Positions 11,966-23,317 of a DNA stretch of 64,000 nucleotides are shown piece by piece. The stretch comes from Euphorbia lathyris (Eukaryota > Streptophyta > Magnoliopsida > Malpighiales > Euphorbiaceae). The notes under the pieces were generated by a model that worked only from the letters and a program-made list of their open reading frames with translations, was not told the DNA's origin and did no database searches. Numbering within the stretch: the stretch's first letter is position 1; every line of letters begins with the position of its first letter. A program made the position numbers and the translations under genes. The stretch lies in assembly GCF_963576675.1 (NCBI RefSeq), contig NC_088910.1, forward strand, positions 88,666,104 to 88,730,103, read 5' to 3'.

Positions 11966-11976
11966 AAATCAAAATT

Positions 11977-13495
11977 TTAAATCGCTCCAATTTGGCGTAA
12001 ATTATGGTTTTTTAACGAAATCCTAAGTTCACAAAATTTGCAGTTTTCAACAGAGTGCCCGAAGGACTTATGATATTTGCAGTATTGCTCTTTGTTTGTC
12101 CGAGGCTTGGGGAACTTTTTCGATATGGACGAATTCTTTGAGTGCAAGGGCTTAGAGAGTGGCGACTTCGGCATCCTATCGGAGTAATGTACTTCACGAC
12201 CCATTGGGTAACCTACTTTTGTTGCTTCTTTAGAGTCCAACCTCTCTTTCTCTCGCCTTCGATAGTAGGGAAGGGGGCCATTATCTCTTTACAATATAAA
12301 GGAATCCTTTTGACTCGGCTTTCTGTTTAGCTTTCTCCTCCCTTTTGGCTTCCCCCTTGCTTTTTTCTTTTTCGAACTCCCCATAGCCCGTCGGTCACTA
12401 TCATCATAAAGCACAACAGTTTGCACCATATCCTTCAGTTCCTCGAACGAGTGGAGAAACTTGTGGAAATACTTCTGCCCCAGGGGTTCGTCGGATGTCC
12501 CCTTCACCAATGCATCATGGGCCACCTCTAGGTTGAGTCATTTGACTTGTGAGGCAAGATGATGGAATCATGCCGAGAAATTTCGAAGAGGCTCCATTCG
12601 TTTTACCGCATATTGTTCAAGTCAAAGTTAATCCTTCTTACCTTTACGGCGGTCGCAAAACAAGACAGAAAAAGGTCCTTGAGTATATCAAAAGAGTCGA
12701 TGGATTTGGGGGCTAGGCCCCTATACCACTCTTGCACACTTTCAAACAAGGTTGTGGGAAAAAACCTTTCACATAATATCCTAATTTTTAGAGTAGGTTG
12801 ATGGTACTTATAAGAGAGGCAGCATAGTTGTTGGGGTCCTCCTTGCTAGAATAATAGGCCAGCCTAGGTGTTTACCCGTCTCTAGAGAAACGAGTGTCAA
12901 TGATTCGTTGAACTAGTGGGGTTTTTCTAGAGGTGACATTCTCACCCATCACTTTACCGAGAGATCTTTTGTCGAGGAATCTCTAAATCTTGGATTCTAG
13001 CATCTCTTCAACGTCCAGGGGGACAAGGGGGCTAGCGGCCGGGATGATTGCTAATTGGATGATAGGTTGCGCCTTTACAAGAACATGTTGTATGGGTTAC
13101 ATTAAGATCAGAGCTGCTTTTAAGACTAGTGCTGATAGAGTAGAAGTGGAGAGTTGTTATAACGCAGACACGTGGGCCCTCAAGGAGTCCAAAATCTTTA
13201 TGCTTTCCTCTTGGAGAAATTATTGTTGGTCGATGATTTTCATTTTGGTTGTCGTCTAAACGAGTTGAGTTGTTTGGAATTTTTTTTATTATGTTAATGA
13301 GCTTCTTGGATGGCTCAACAGATTCTTCATCGGAGTCGACCTCCATTAGTAGGGGTCTACATTTTATGAATGTATTGGTGGGCTCTATTGAACTCCAATT
13401 GGGTTGGGGGAGGGGAGGGGGGGGGGGGGGCTAGTGCGGCCAATCAAGGGGTTTACCATCTCCTTGATCAACGTAATGGTTGCTTGTTGATCCGC
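11977..13495 (-). pseudogene. Decayed Ty3/gypsy gag (minus strand)
   Basis: Read on the minus strand, a likely start near 13493 opens MADQQATITLIKEMVNPL, typical of a gypsy gag N-terminus. At about 12780-12590 follows the core of the retrotransposon gag family, with phrases ERFFPTTLFESVQEWYRGL, SIDSFDILKDLFLSCFA and, after one break, NEWSLFEI. Next comes a lysine-rich stretch (KKKKARGKPKGRRK) at about 12370. Last is an incomplete CHHC-type knuckle, CKYHKSFGHSVENC, at about 12090-12050. Several stops and frame changes break it, and no protease or RT follows on this strand before the MITE at 11.97 kb. A run of 14 G at 13417-13430 lies in the N-terminal part. It may belong to the same type of element as the gypsy integrase at 17 kb, but the orientation is opposite. 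Confidence 0.75.
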
Positions 13496-14108
13496 CATGT
13501 TTGGCAATGTTACAGTGGGAGGGGTGACTTTCAAGAAATGAGAAAGGAGTGGTGTGTTACTCAATGCTCACCGCACCAAATAATAGCGTTATGGGATTTC
13601 CGGACAAGGTCATCCTCTGGTTCTCCTCTTGCGCCAGAACAGTCCCTTTAACACTCCGACAATCAAGTTAGAAGAATAATAGAGCAAGATAAGCAATAAG
13701 TAGAGAGAGAGAATTCAGGTCTCTTACCAATGGTGTGGTTCATCTATTTATATGGATTAAACGATGGACTCAAAAACTAAAGTGTTCTTGTACAAACGGA
13801 TTGATAGGCCTAACCTGTGTTGGCTGCCCCTTTGGATGGATGCGGAAATGAGCTTTTGGACTTCGTAGATCTGCGGATCCTCTTCCTCATCATCATCTTA
13901 TAATCCTTTCAAACCAAACAAAATAAATTTATAAACACTTGTAAACCTATATCTTCTTCTCAAATAAGGGTGAGATTAATTTATTACTTTCCATATCTTT
14001 TCCTTCATTACGAACACCTTCCATCCAATTTTAATTAAAAAAGTTTAGGTATTTTTGTATGGTTAAAATCTAAGTAGAATGAAAGTTAAATTTTTTATTT
14101 TTGGAAAA
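13496..14108. other. Probable 5' leader/LTR remnant of the gypsy gag, then spacer
   Basis: This lies upstream of the minus-strand gag. No ORF is convincing. On the minus strand a TATA-like 'ccatataaatag' (13742-13754) precedes the gag start by about 250 bp, which would fit a degraded LTR promoter. No LTR partner is seen. Confidence 0.35.
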
Positions 14109-14116
14109 GAAGCATA

Positions 14117-14926
14117 CAATGTTATCAGGCTCGGACCGGATCGGCCGGTCCGACCGGTCGAACCGGGAACCGGTGAGGGAGCCGGTCCGAGCCTGTGCGG
14201 TTTTTTGAAGGCGCCAAAAACCGGCGAGACCCGGGATTGGACCGGGACCCGGCGGTCCGGCCGAGAACCGGTGTGACCCCGGGTCTATATAACTGGTTGA
14301 ATTTTTTGGCTGGGCCGAGTTGAATTTTTGGGCGGGCGGGATGAAATTTGGGCTGGGCATCGCCCACGTCGTGCGGGTGCGCCCCTAACCCGATGGTGGA
14401 ACGATTGCACCCCCCTCCCCTGCGCGTGAGAGAGCATTTCCCTTAGTAATTACTTAAAGGCTTGTGAAGACCATTTACTTATAAACTAGTTAACATTCTT
14501 ATTTCTTTCCTATGTGGGATAATAATGCTTAGTTTATTATAAAACATTTCAAGTAGTTAACTTTAAGCGTTAATTTCTCATTCATCACTTGTCCGTTTTG
14601 AATTTATAATATACCGTTAAAAAAATCGCATGTCATAAAATACATTTACATATTTCAAGTTATTCCAAATTCTATTTATCCGTTATATATTTAAGTCTCA
14701 AGTTGACAAAAAATAACAAATCAAAAGTTGTTTATAATTTTTTTTGGATATATATAATTTATAAAAATAATTTTAAAATAATTATATATATTTAATATAT
14801 ATAAATATTATTTATTTATTTATTACGTCATCCGGTTCGACCAATCCGAGCCATCCGGTCCGACCAAGTGACCCGTGACCCAGTCACCAATCCGGTTTGA
14901 TGTCCGGTCCGGTTCTGATAACATTG
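14117..14926. mobile_element. Complete non-autonomous hAT-type element, 810 bp
   Basis: The termini are perfect 12 bp inverted repeats, CAATGTTATCAG at the left and CTGATAACATTG at the right. Both continue inward with CGGACCGG/CCGGTCCGG. The element is flanked by an exact 8 bp direct repeat GAAGCATA (14109-14116 and 14927-14934). Eight-base target duplications and CA...TG ends are the hallmark of the hAT superfamily. The first 250 bp and last 110 bp are rich in CCGGTCCGACCGG palindromes, and the middle is AT-rich. No transposase is present. Short ORFs across it are products of the GC-rich repeats. Confidence 0.92.
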
Positions 14927-15229
14927 GAAGCATACACAATCTTGTTATCTATCTATTCCAAGTAATATCTTAAAAAAACAAGCAGTATATCCTAAATTAT
15001 GAGTTTTGTTTTTTTATTAAGAAAAACAGAAAGGCAAAAAATCCGATTTGTTTAAAAGTCCAAAGAAGAAAATGGCAAGCCTCGTAAATTCAGTCAAAAA
15101 CTTTAGCATATATACATTTACGTACAACATAATAGACGTACGCGTTATCTACAACATGCTCTAGCGTATAAAATTCGAATAAACACAAATAAACAAATTA
15201 CTCAAGAAACAGAAAAGTAAAAAATGAAA

Positions 15230-15805
15230 AAGATAAGGGGTGAAATGCAAAAATATCCCTATCGTTTATGAGCAAGTTTACTTTAATATTTAAAATGGTG
15301 TAATTTTACCTCTAATGTTACCAGTTAAGAGTAATTTTATCTCTAACGTTGTCAAGTTTGGTCAATTTCAGACATTATTATAAAACACATATATTTTATT
15401 CCTTGTTCTATACCGATTGCATATCACCTTGTTTTAAAAAAAAAAATTTCATAATTTTCTGCAATTTAATAATAGTATTTGAGATTAATATTTATAAATT
15501 CAAAATATTTTTTTTCCAACTCATACAATAGATAGTATATTTTTTTAAATTTTTTTCACGTCTAATCATATGTTTATGATATGTTACCAATGAGTGATAA
15601 AAATGACTTACGTGTGAAGTGTAGATGACAAGATTCATGACCGAGAAGACAGTTTGATGAATTATTTCTCAAATTGAACTAATTTGACAACGGGGTAAAA
15701 TTGCTCTTGGCTACCAATATTCGGGGTAAAATTGCATCATTTTAGATGTTATGGGTAAAATTGTTCATGGCTATAAACGTTAGGGGTATTTTTACACATT
15801 ATCTC
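15230..15805. mobile_element. MITE with about 150 bp terminal inverted repeats
   Basis: The left arm reads agataaggggtgaaatgcaa and then 'aatatccctatcgttta'. The right arm in reverse complement reads 'agataatgtgtaaaaatacc' and then 'cctaacgttta'. The arms stay alignable for about 150 bp through repeated 'gtaattttac' phrases to 'gttgtcaa'. Flanks carry AAATGAAA at 15222-15229 and 15806-15813, a plausible 8-9 bp target duplication. Long inverted ends with such a duplication point to the Mutator-like class. It is non-coding. Confidence 0.78.
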
Positions 15806-15813
15806 AAATGAAA

Positions 15814-17004
15814 TATAACATAATTATATGACGAGTTACTTAATTTAATTAAGGGTCTATCTAATACATATCATCTCTAAAAAATACTTTTCATATTCGC
15901 TCATTATTTATTATTTTATCATTAAAATCATTAATTATTGTTATATCTACCAATAGTGAGAGGAGAGCTTCAATAATAAACTACCAATAAAAAATGAAAT
16001 AAGAAGACACTAAGAGTGGAGAGAAACTCTTTAATAACTGAGATGATAATGAGGTTGTTAGTGATTTGAGGAGCCACTAAAAAACTGTTGGAGTTGATTT
16101 TTAACTCTCCCCCTCAAATTTTAATTTCAGAATCAAACTAAGAGGTTGTTGGAGATGCTCTAAGTGATAGTTGTTGCTAGCAGTTAACTGTTTGGTGTTT
16201 ATTATTAGGTGATTAATTTTAAATATTTGGTAAATTGTGATGAAGTTAGTAAATAAAATATCTAATATGCACATGTTTTAATTTTGAAACTTTCTAATAT
16301 AGAGTTATCAAAGGTCAAAAGTGACTTGAGTTGGTCGGATCAGATAATATGATGGGAAAATCATGGGTCCGAATTAGATGGGGTGGGGTGGGGATTTTTC
16401 TTTGTTGTTTAATGTAAGCGCATTAGGTAAAAAAAAATCATAAATTATATATATACTAGTTGCATACCCGCACGTTGCACTAATTAACTTAATATTTTTT
16501 ATTATTTTTATATTAATTATTTTAACAATATTTTTTTGTAGTGCTAATAATTATTATGTTATAGATATATATATATATATATTTAAGTAAGTAACTAATT
16601 ATAAGCTTTTATTTTTAATATTGATCACGATTATAGTGAAAATTGCAAATAAATTTTATATTATTGAGATTGAAACAAATTAATATCATTATCAAAATAA
16701 AAAAAAGCTTGAGAATATTGACATAGTTATAGAGGATTTAAAATTAAAATCGTAGTTATTATTGTAATGTTAACTTATGCAATAATTCGATTAATTATAG
16801 AAGAAATCTTTTTAACAAATCAAAAGAGTATGGTAGTTTATTTTAAGATGGATGAATAATTTTGAGCTCGTCCCATTTAAATGTGTCAATCTCACCATCT
16901 GTTTTGCATGTCTAAAGCTAATTTTAACGACTATATTTCTGGTCGTGGTTAAAATGTGTCAATCTCACCGAAAATCCTATAGTCATGGTTAAAATGTGTA
17001 ACGA
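15814..17004. other. AT-rich spacer with repeat fragments
   Basis: No gene is seen. 'gttggagatgctctaag' at about 16149 matches the end phrase common to many plant MITEs, but no partner end was found. 'tgcatacccgcacgttgca' at about 16462 resembles another dispersed plant repeat tip. At 16880-17000 the phrase 'aatgtgtcaatctcacc' occurs twice, a short duplication just before the gypsy integrase. Confidence 0.45.
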
Positions 17005-18033
17005 ATCAAGAAGGCCAATATATGCTACAAGAACTGCATGATGGCATATGTGGGGCGCATGAAGCTTCCGCCACCATTTGTAGGAAAGCTCGATTGATGA
17101 GATATTTCTGCCCAAATGCAAAACAAGATGTCTGAAAAATTGTAAAAGCCTGTCATAATTGTCGAATTCATGCTAATGAAAGTCATAAATCTAAAGCTCA
17201 CCAAAGACCCATTCTGGAAGTATGGCCCTTTTCAACCTAGGGAATAGACATAGTAGGGCCATTCCCAGTGACAACCAAGCAGCAAAAGTTTGTAATAGTA
17301 GCTATTGACCATTTCACAAAGTGGGTAGAAGCAGAGGCAGTATCAACCATCACTGCAAATCGAATCATCAATTTTGTAATGGCGGGTATTATATCACGAT
17401 TTGGGATTTTGTATACAATCATTACTGATAACGGCATTTAATTCAACTGTGCAGATTTTAAAAACTTTTATGAAGGATGGGGCATCAAAAATAGGTTCGC
17501 ATCTGTCTACTATCCCTAGTCCAATAGAATGACGGAAGTCACCAATCAAACCATTGTCAAAGGGATAAAGAAAAGACTGGGCAAACTAAAGAAGAGTTGG
17601 GCGGATGAACTGGTCAACATATTATGGGCGTATTGAACCTCTCCCAAAACAACTACTGGAGAAACTCCATTCGCCCTCACTTATGGAACTGAAGTTGTTA
17701 TCCCAGTGGAGATAGGATCACCTAGTGATCGAATCTTATATTACTATGAGGAGCAGAGTGGGATGAACTTAAGAGATGGACTCGACAATTTAGAAGAAAA
17801 AAGAGATAAAGCCTACATCCGCATGGCAGCATATAAGTAGTGAATTGTCACATATCATGATAAAAATGCCAAACTAATTGATTTAAATGAAGGAGATCTG
17901 GTGCTATGAAAAGCTGACAAGATCCAATCATCAAAAGGAAAAGGCAAGTTAGGGGTGACATGGACAAACCCTTATCACATCCATCTAAAGATATGACCTG
18001 CCACATTCAAACTGGCCGACATGGAGGGGAATG
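17005..18033 (+). pseudogene. Ty3/gypsy integrase, decayed, 5' part of a split gene
   Basis: The plus strand shows a chromoviral/Tat-style integrase. The H2C2 zinc domain is LHDGICGAH then CHNC (17030-17165). The catalytic core has GIDIVGPFP (Asp), a TDNG motif (Asp) near 17430 and MTEVTNQT (Glu) near 17535. Next come RLGKLKKSWADEL, WAYTSP-like and TTGETPFALTYGTE phrases and part of the C-terminal domain (NEGDLVL, FKLADMEGN). Several in-frame stops are present, so it is dead. It ends abruptly at 18033 with GAATG, where an LTR begins. The missing tail reappears after 31669. Upstream RT and RNase H are absent, so the element is also truncated on its left. Confidence 0.88.
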
Positions 18034-18035
18034 TG

Positions 18036-19370
18036 TGTTGGTCCCGTGCAACGTGACAAGATTAGTTCCAAGGGGGGGATAGGAACTATTCTAAATTTTT
18101 GTCCGTTAAGGCTGACTTCTTTTCCTTAAGAGAAGATTTACACAACGGCGCTAAGTAGTTTAAGAAACAAGCTTAGTCAACTAGTGACTAAGTCTGTTTC
18201 TTTTCTTGAGTCAGGAGATAGCACTTGAGTCTAATCCTGAACTCAGCTTCTCAGTGCACAATATTCAGCGTGAGGCCGTTACTTAGTCAGTTTTATAGCA
18301 AGCAATTTATATAAAGGAGTTAAGGGTTAGAAATATATTACTCAGTAAACGTATCCTAGTTCGGCCTCTCCGCCTACGTCCAGTCCCCGAAATTCCTTCC
18401 GAGCTTTTTGAATCCTCTACTGAGCTCTTTAAAGGTAGAGCACGAAACCTTTTACAACAGAAGCTGAGTATACAAGAGTACCTTCCTCTATTCCTCTACT
18501 CACTCCTATCTCTACTACTGAGTACTATACCGAGTACTCAGCTTCTCCTTTCTATACTTCTAGAAATGATAAGTGTTTGTCCTAAACAACAATTGCTAAG
18601 ACACTTTAGATGAATAAGATCACTCTAGACTTTTACACAAGATTGGAATTGGTGTAAGATTTGCTTTGCTTTTCTCACAGAACTTCGAATATCAATTTGG
18701 TCAGCGTTTCGACTTGATTGAAGATCTGCATCGAATGAAGCATTTGAGAGGCCTATTTATAGTGACACTTGAAGCACCGGTGATTTCGAATTTCGAAGTA
18801 ACCGTTGGAGGGAAACGGTTTCCTGTCGCTTTCACTCAGTACGTGCTCAGCGTCCTCGGCCAATAACATTCTTGTATCTTCTGTCTTCGGTAGTGCTCAA
18901 CAGCTTTTCGTCAGACAAAACAGAATGTTTCCACATTTATAGTAAAGTCTTCCAGACAGCTTTCTGCGTCTTCTGAGCTTTACCCAAAGTAGAAATACTT
19001 TGTCTCTAAGTTTGTTTAGGTCAACTGCTGGCTGGACTATCTTGTCGCTCAACTCAGCAGCTTCATCTTGAAGCTATTTAGACGAAGGCTTCTCGATCCT
19101 TCTCCAAGCTGGGCTTGCGTTTTACTCAGTACGACTGCGTTTTGGTCTTCTTGGGCCGTGAGGCTATGATCCATTGACTTGGGCTTGACTCTCTTTCATG
19201 GGCCTTGGGGCCATTTAACTTAATGTCTTATAAATCAAATAACTCAACATTGAACAAACACATTAGTGTGAATAAATCAAAGCATTTAAATTTAATGTGT
19301 TAGAATATTTTTTTATCATTAATATGAATAATTTTGTCAAATCAAAATCATGTGGAAAGGTGTTTCAACA
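18036..19370 (-). repeat. 3' LTR of element A
   Basis: This is a 1335 bp LTR with ends TGTTG...CAACA when read on the minus strand. It contains a TATA box (18753-18762, CTATAAATAG on the minus strand) and near its 3' end a hairpin AGTTCC / GGAACT enclosing a 7-base C run (18065-18085). It differs from the 5' LTR by scattered substitutions and by the length of the C run. Confidence 0.93.
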
Positions 19371-19384
19371 AACTCCCCCATTTT
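19371..19384 (-). promoter_or_regulatory. Polypurine tract of element A
   Basis: On the minus strand AAAATGGGGGAGTT directly precedes the 3' LTR, the expected place and composition of the plus-strand primer for reverse transcription. Confidence 0.9.
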
Positions 19385-20054
19385 GATGTTGGCAAAAATA
19401 TTCAGTAAGGAACTCAGTGTTGAGCTCCCCCATGATAGTTGACCTAGATTTCTTAAGATACTCCCCCGTAAGGGTTGAGCCGCTGACATAGTTTTACTTT
19501 AAACATTTCAAGGTTTAATCAAGTAAGTCTAAATTCAGTGTTCAGAGTTAGGTCAACGCTTGGAACATTTCCTCTTTACTCAGTTAAGTTACGGGGAAGG
19601 TTAACTTTAGATATAAGAGTGAGCTGAGTAGTTCTTTTGTTCAATGAGTTTTAGTTAAGAAGACATGTGAGAGAGATCATATATATAGATCAACACAGTA
19701 GACAAACATAGAGCGATATGAACCGATAGCATAGATGATTTAATGAAGATACAATAATTTTCAACACAAAACATGTCATCAGCAAGTACACAAGTTTACA
19801 ACTATCTATCGCCTAATGTTGACAGATACTTGGTTAGGTTTGGTCTTAGTTTGCTGACTAGACTGGAGTGTATCTTGTTGCTGGGGTTGAGTGCTAGGAG
19901 GGACAGCAGAAGTGGAACCAAGATGTTGTTTCTTTTGTTGAGTTCCAGCTGGGTGTTTATCTTTCTCCCCCTTTTTGCCAGCATCAACGGGCTGAGGGAC
20001 ATCAACATAAAACTTCCCTTGATCAACAACACGAGTCAGTAGGGCAGAATACTA
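19385..20054 (-). other. Non-coding 3' region of element A with further polypurine-like motifs
   Basis: Two more G-runs on the minus strand, GGGGGAGCTC (near 19420) and ACGGGGGAGTATC (near 19460), resemble the main tract within 100 bp. No ORF with recognisable content is present between these and the late ORF. Confidence 0.7.
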
Positions 20055-22891
20055 TTAGAGTTGAGTCGTACTGTGCTTAAGCCCGTCAAAGACTTTGATA
20101 CCACCAGCCATGTTGGACACCGGAATGTCCATATGAGAACTGATGACGCTGAGTATAAATTGAAGGGACTTGCCCATCCAGCTCATGGTGTCGGTCATCA
20201 TGGCGTAAGACTGATGGTACATTTTGAGCAAACCAGCGTCGTAATGGTGGCGCTGGTGAGATTGATGTGTGACATGGTCATAAGTGGCCTTAGCAAGTTG
20301 AAATATCTCAGATGACTTTGCTTGGTCAGTTTGCATCTCCTCTTTCGATAAGTTGAGCAGGCGGATGACTTCAGCAATTTGCTTTATCGTGCATTGTGAG
20401 GAAGAGGCAACCAATTCGCGAGTAGCGGTCAGCTCTGTAAATACTTGAGTGACTTGAACTGACTTAGCCACATCAGAGTTGGTGGCAGATAGATCATTCA
20501 GCTTTCCTTCAATTGTGTCCATGTGATGCACCATGTGCAGATGAAGGTTTGCCATTTTGGTAGCGAACTCCTGTTTTGGTTGCTGAGCGACCATATCAGT
20601 GAGCACACATAAGAGCTCCTTGAGGCTTTTTAGCTCAGTTAGAAGCTGAGTGATAGTGCTCAGTTGCGTAGGCTCAGTAGAACGACACTCAGTATCAGTG
20701 GCATGAGTGCGTTGGATGTCTTGAATCAGTTCTTGAGCAGCTTGTAAAATTATTTTCCCCGACTGGGAAGAAGTTAGGAAGTGGAGGGGGTCAGCTTGTG
20801 AATTCTCAGGAACTGAACCTTGGTTGGTAGCAGGTGGATGTTCATTTGATTTCTCACCAATATTGGAGTTGCCTTTTGGATGAGGTGAAGGTTGAGCAAC
20901 TTGAGTAGCAGACTGAGTGCGGAGATCAGCTGCAGGAATTGATGAATTTGCTAACTTCTCAGGAGGAGGAGTGAGTGGTGCAGTAGCATTGCCTACCTGC
21001 TCAGTGTCAGTCGGGAGCTGAGTGTTGACTTGTGGAGGAGTCAGCTCGAGATTGTCCTGAGCAGGAGATTTCTCAGTTACTTGTTCATTTTCTTGAACAG
21101 TAGGTTCTTCGATCACATGCTCAGTTGAGGCATGAGCAGCGGTGTCGGCAGACTTCTGACCTTGAGGAGCGTCAGTTTTGGCATGTTCCTGATTGTGAGA
21201 AACAGAGGCTTGATTTTCCTTGACTGGTGTGGACTTGGCAATTGGTTTGGAGAAGAAGTTGAAATCCAAATCAGTCAGGTCAACAATTGGTTCAGGAAGA
21301 GGAGAATCATCTAAAATGTCAAACACGAGTGGTTTGTGTGACTTCTTCTTGTATCGTTTGTCACTACCTTCTTTAGAAAGGTTTGAAGAAGGGAGTTGGT
21401 CAGTGGTGTCAGATGACTTGAGATGGACTTGCTCAGCCTCAGTAGTAGTGGTGTCAACAGTTGACTTAGCACTAGGCTCAGTAGCCGGATTTCTGGAAGT
21501 TGATTTACTTGGCTCACTTTTCTTTATCTGCTCAGCGGAGACAGACTGTTTCTGTTGATTGTTTGAAGGTTGAGTGCTTTTATCAGATTCCTGAGCTCGC
21601 AGAAAGAAGGAATCCTTAGGAATAGAGACATCCAGAGGAGTTACATTCAAGGGAGTAACTCCGGAGGCCTTCTTTCTATTTAGGGGTGGCTCAGCATTCT
21701 TTGGTTCATCCTCAGTTTCCTGGTCAGCGACAGGTCATTTTTGGGCAGTTTTGGTAGGCTCATCTTTCTTTTTAATTGACTCAGCGGGAGAGGGATTTGT
21801 CATTAATACCTTTAGCCTTTTGACAGTTTGGAGTGCAAGCTTAGCTTTTTCCGTAGCTGATGTGTCTGCCTTTCTCTTTTTCCCTTTAGAAGTCGGCGCA
21901 ACTTCCTCTTCAGCTTCGATCACCGTATCCTTTCCTTTCTTTGATTTAAAGGGGAGGCTGTGTCCGAGTCCAGTAAGATTTTCAATGGAGATTTCTATTC
22001 CCAGTATGCTTTCCTCATTCTTAAAACTGATCTTGTGATCCTTGAGAATCTCGGTGATGAGAGATCCCATTCGAAGTGCTCCAGTGCTTCGTTGCATAGC
22101 CCCGATCAAGAATACAGGCGTATTTAGAGGTTTGTAGTTCAGCATGTGCCATAGGAAACACTGTTCGAAATTGGATGCGAGGATGTGGCATTGACCTTTG
22201 GGTATAAGTAGTTGGTCAGCAGGTAGTGGGCGTGTCTTTGATGCTGAGTAAGTGAAGTGCACGAGGCTTCACCGACATGCCCTTCAGGCTTACAGAAAGT
22301 GGCGGTGTATTTGACCTTTTTATAGTCATTGGTTTTTCTCAGCTCAGCTCCTTCGTCCTTCAAGTCTAGAAGAATGGCTAGATATGAACGGCTGATGATG
22401 ATTTGCTTTTTGTTGACATATGTGACCATAAAATCAACATCGTCTGTAGCATCTAGTAGATTTGTGTAGAACTCAGTTACAAGCCTTGGGTAGGTTAGCC
22501 CGTTTAAGGAAAAAAGTTTGGTCCATCCGTTTTTGGATATCCAGTCACTGTAGGGTTTCTCAACTTCGACGAAGCTCTTTGAGAACCGGCGTGAAGCGAC
22601 GACATCAAGTCCTTCAACGTCTGAGAACACGGATCGAAAAGTTCTTTCCTCAACCTCTTTTGATTTCTTGCCCTTGTTCTTCTTCTTCTTCTTTGAAGGA
22701 GTTGAGTGCTCAGTGTTGGGATCTATACCAAGGATGCTGATTTCTTCCATAGGTCTGTCATGCTGACCATGACCAGTGTGAGCCTCATCTTCTGGGGTCT
22801 CAACATATTCTTGCTCAGGTGGAGAGCCAGGATTGATGTCTGAGCGATTATCTTCATACTGGTCATCAGAAAGATTCTGGGAATCAGACAT
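20055..22891 (-). pseudogene. Late ORF ('env-like' position) of element A, broken
   Basis: The gene starts at 22891 (MSDSQNLSDD). It has an acidic N-terminus, then a conserved block at about residues 95-220 (NGWTKLFSLNGLTYPRLVTE, FCKPEGHVGEASC). A frameshift near 22180 and a stop at 21735 separate it from the long, Ser/Thr/Gln/Pro-rich remainder (to 20055). The C-terminal third is helix-rich (LLTELKSLKELLCVLTDM, QIAEVIRLLNLSKEEM), suggesting coiled coil. The conserved block resembles the 'putative plant transposon protein' domain seen in many plant retroelement ORFs. By position this is the env-like ORF of SIRE elements, but I see no signal peptide and no membrane span, so envelope function is not supported. 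Element D carries the same protein at 53656-56210. Confidence 0.8.
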
Positions 22892-23000
22892 GGTGTTCTT
22901 GAGAACGTCTTTGCAAAGGCTTAGAGATTAGAAATTTAGAGAGAGAGAAGGTTTGAGTGCGAATTTCAAGCGTAGAAGGTAAATAGTGAGAATTCGTTCA

Positions 23001-23135
23001 CTATTTATAGATGATAGATGGTGACTTGATAGGTCGGAAGGAACGGTGGGAATTTGAACCATCGGAAGTCAGTTATTACTGACAGTAATTGCGAGAAACG
23101 GCACGTGCTTTTACTAATGATGACGCTTACGTCAT
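23001..23135 (-). promoter_or_regulatory. Putative internal promoter of the late ORF (element A)
   Basis: On the minus strand a near-palindrome ATGACGTAAGCGTCA (23121-23135) carries two TGACG-type bZIP half sites. Then come a CACGTG G-box (23102-23107) and a TATA box CTATAAATAG (23001-23010), 110 bp ahead of the start codon at 22891. The same TGACGT plus TATA layout lies before the late ORF of element D and at the matching place in element C. Promoter activity is inferred. Confidence 0.55.
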
Positions 23136-23317
23136 CCAAGAGGCTACGTAACTATGCGTGCGAACCCTAATTGTGCAAGTTGCTTTACACAGCAACGTAG
23201 TTACTCAGCAGTTCAAGTTCTGAGTGTATAAAGCAGTTTTAATTCATTGTATGGTAAAAAGATACTCAGCATGTATAGCAACTCAACATGTAATAAATCA
23301 CTCAGCATGAATTATAC

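Noticed and set aside
14070..14367. Overlapping proline/glycine-rich ORFs on both strands
   Set aside because: Products of the CCGGTCCG palindromes at the end of the hAT-type element; open in several frames because the sequence is GC-rich.
18666..18866. 66-codon ORF starting MLFSQNFEYQ, also at 29615-29815
   Set aside because: Both are the same stretch of the two LTRs of element A, read antisense to the element. No domain and no coding signature.
20061..21558. Plus-strand ORFs opposite the late ORF of element A
   Set aside because: Shadow frames of the minus-strand late ORF, which has a homologue in element D; the plus-strand frames do not.
20055..22891. Retroviral-type envelope glycoprotein
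   Set aside because: The genomic position fits the SIRE env-like gene, but no signal peptide, membrane span or cysteine pattern is visible in A or D. Named by position only.
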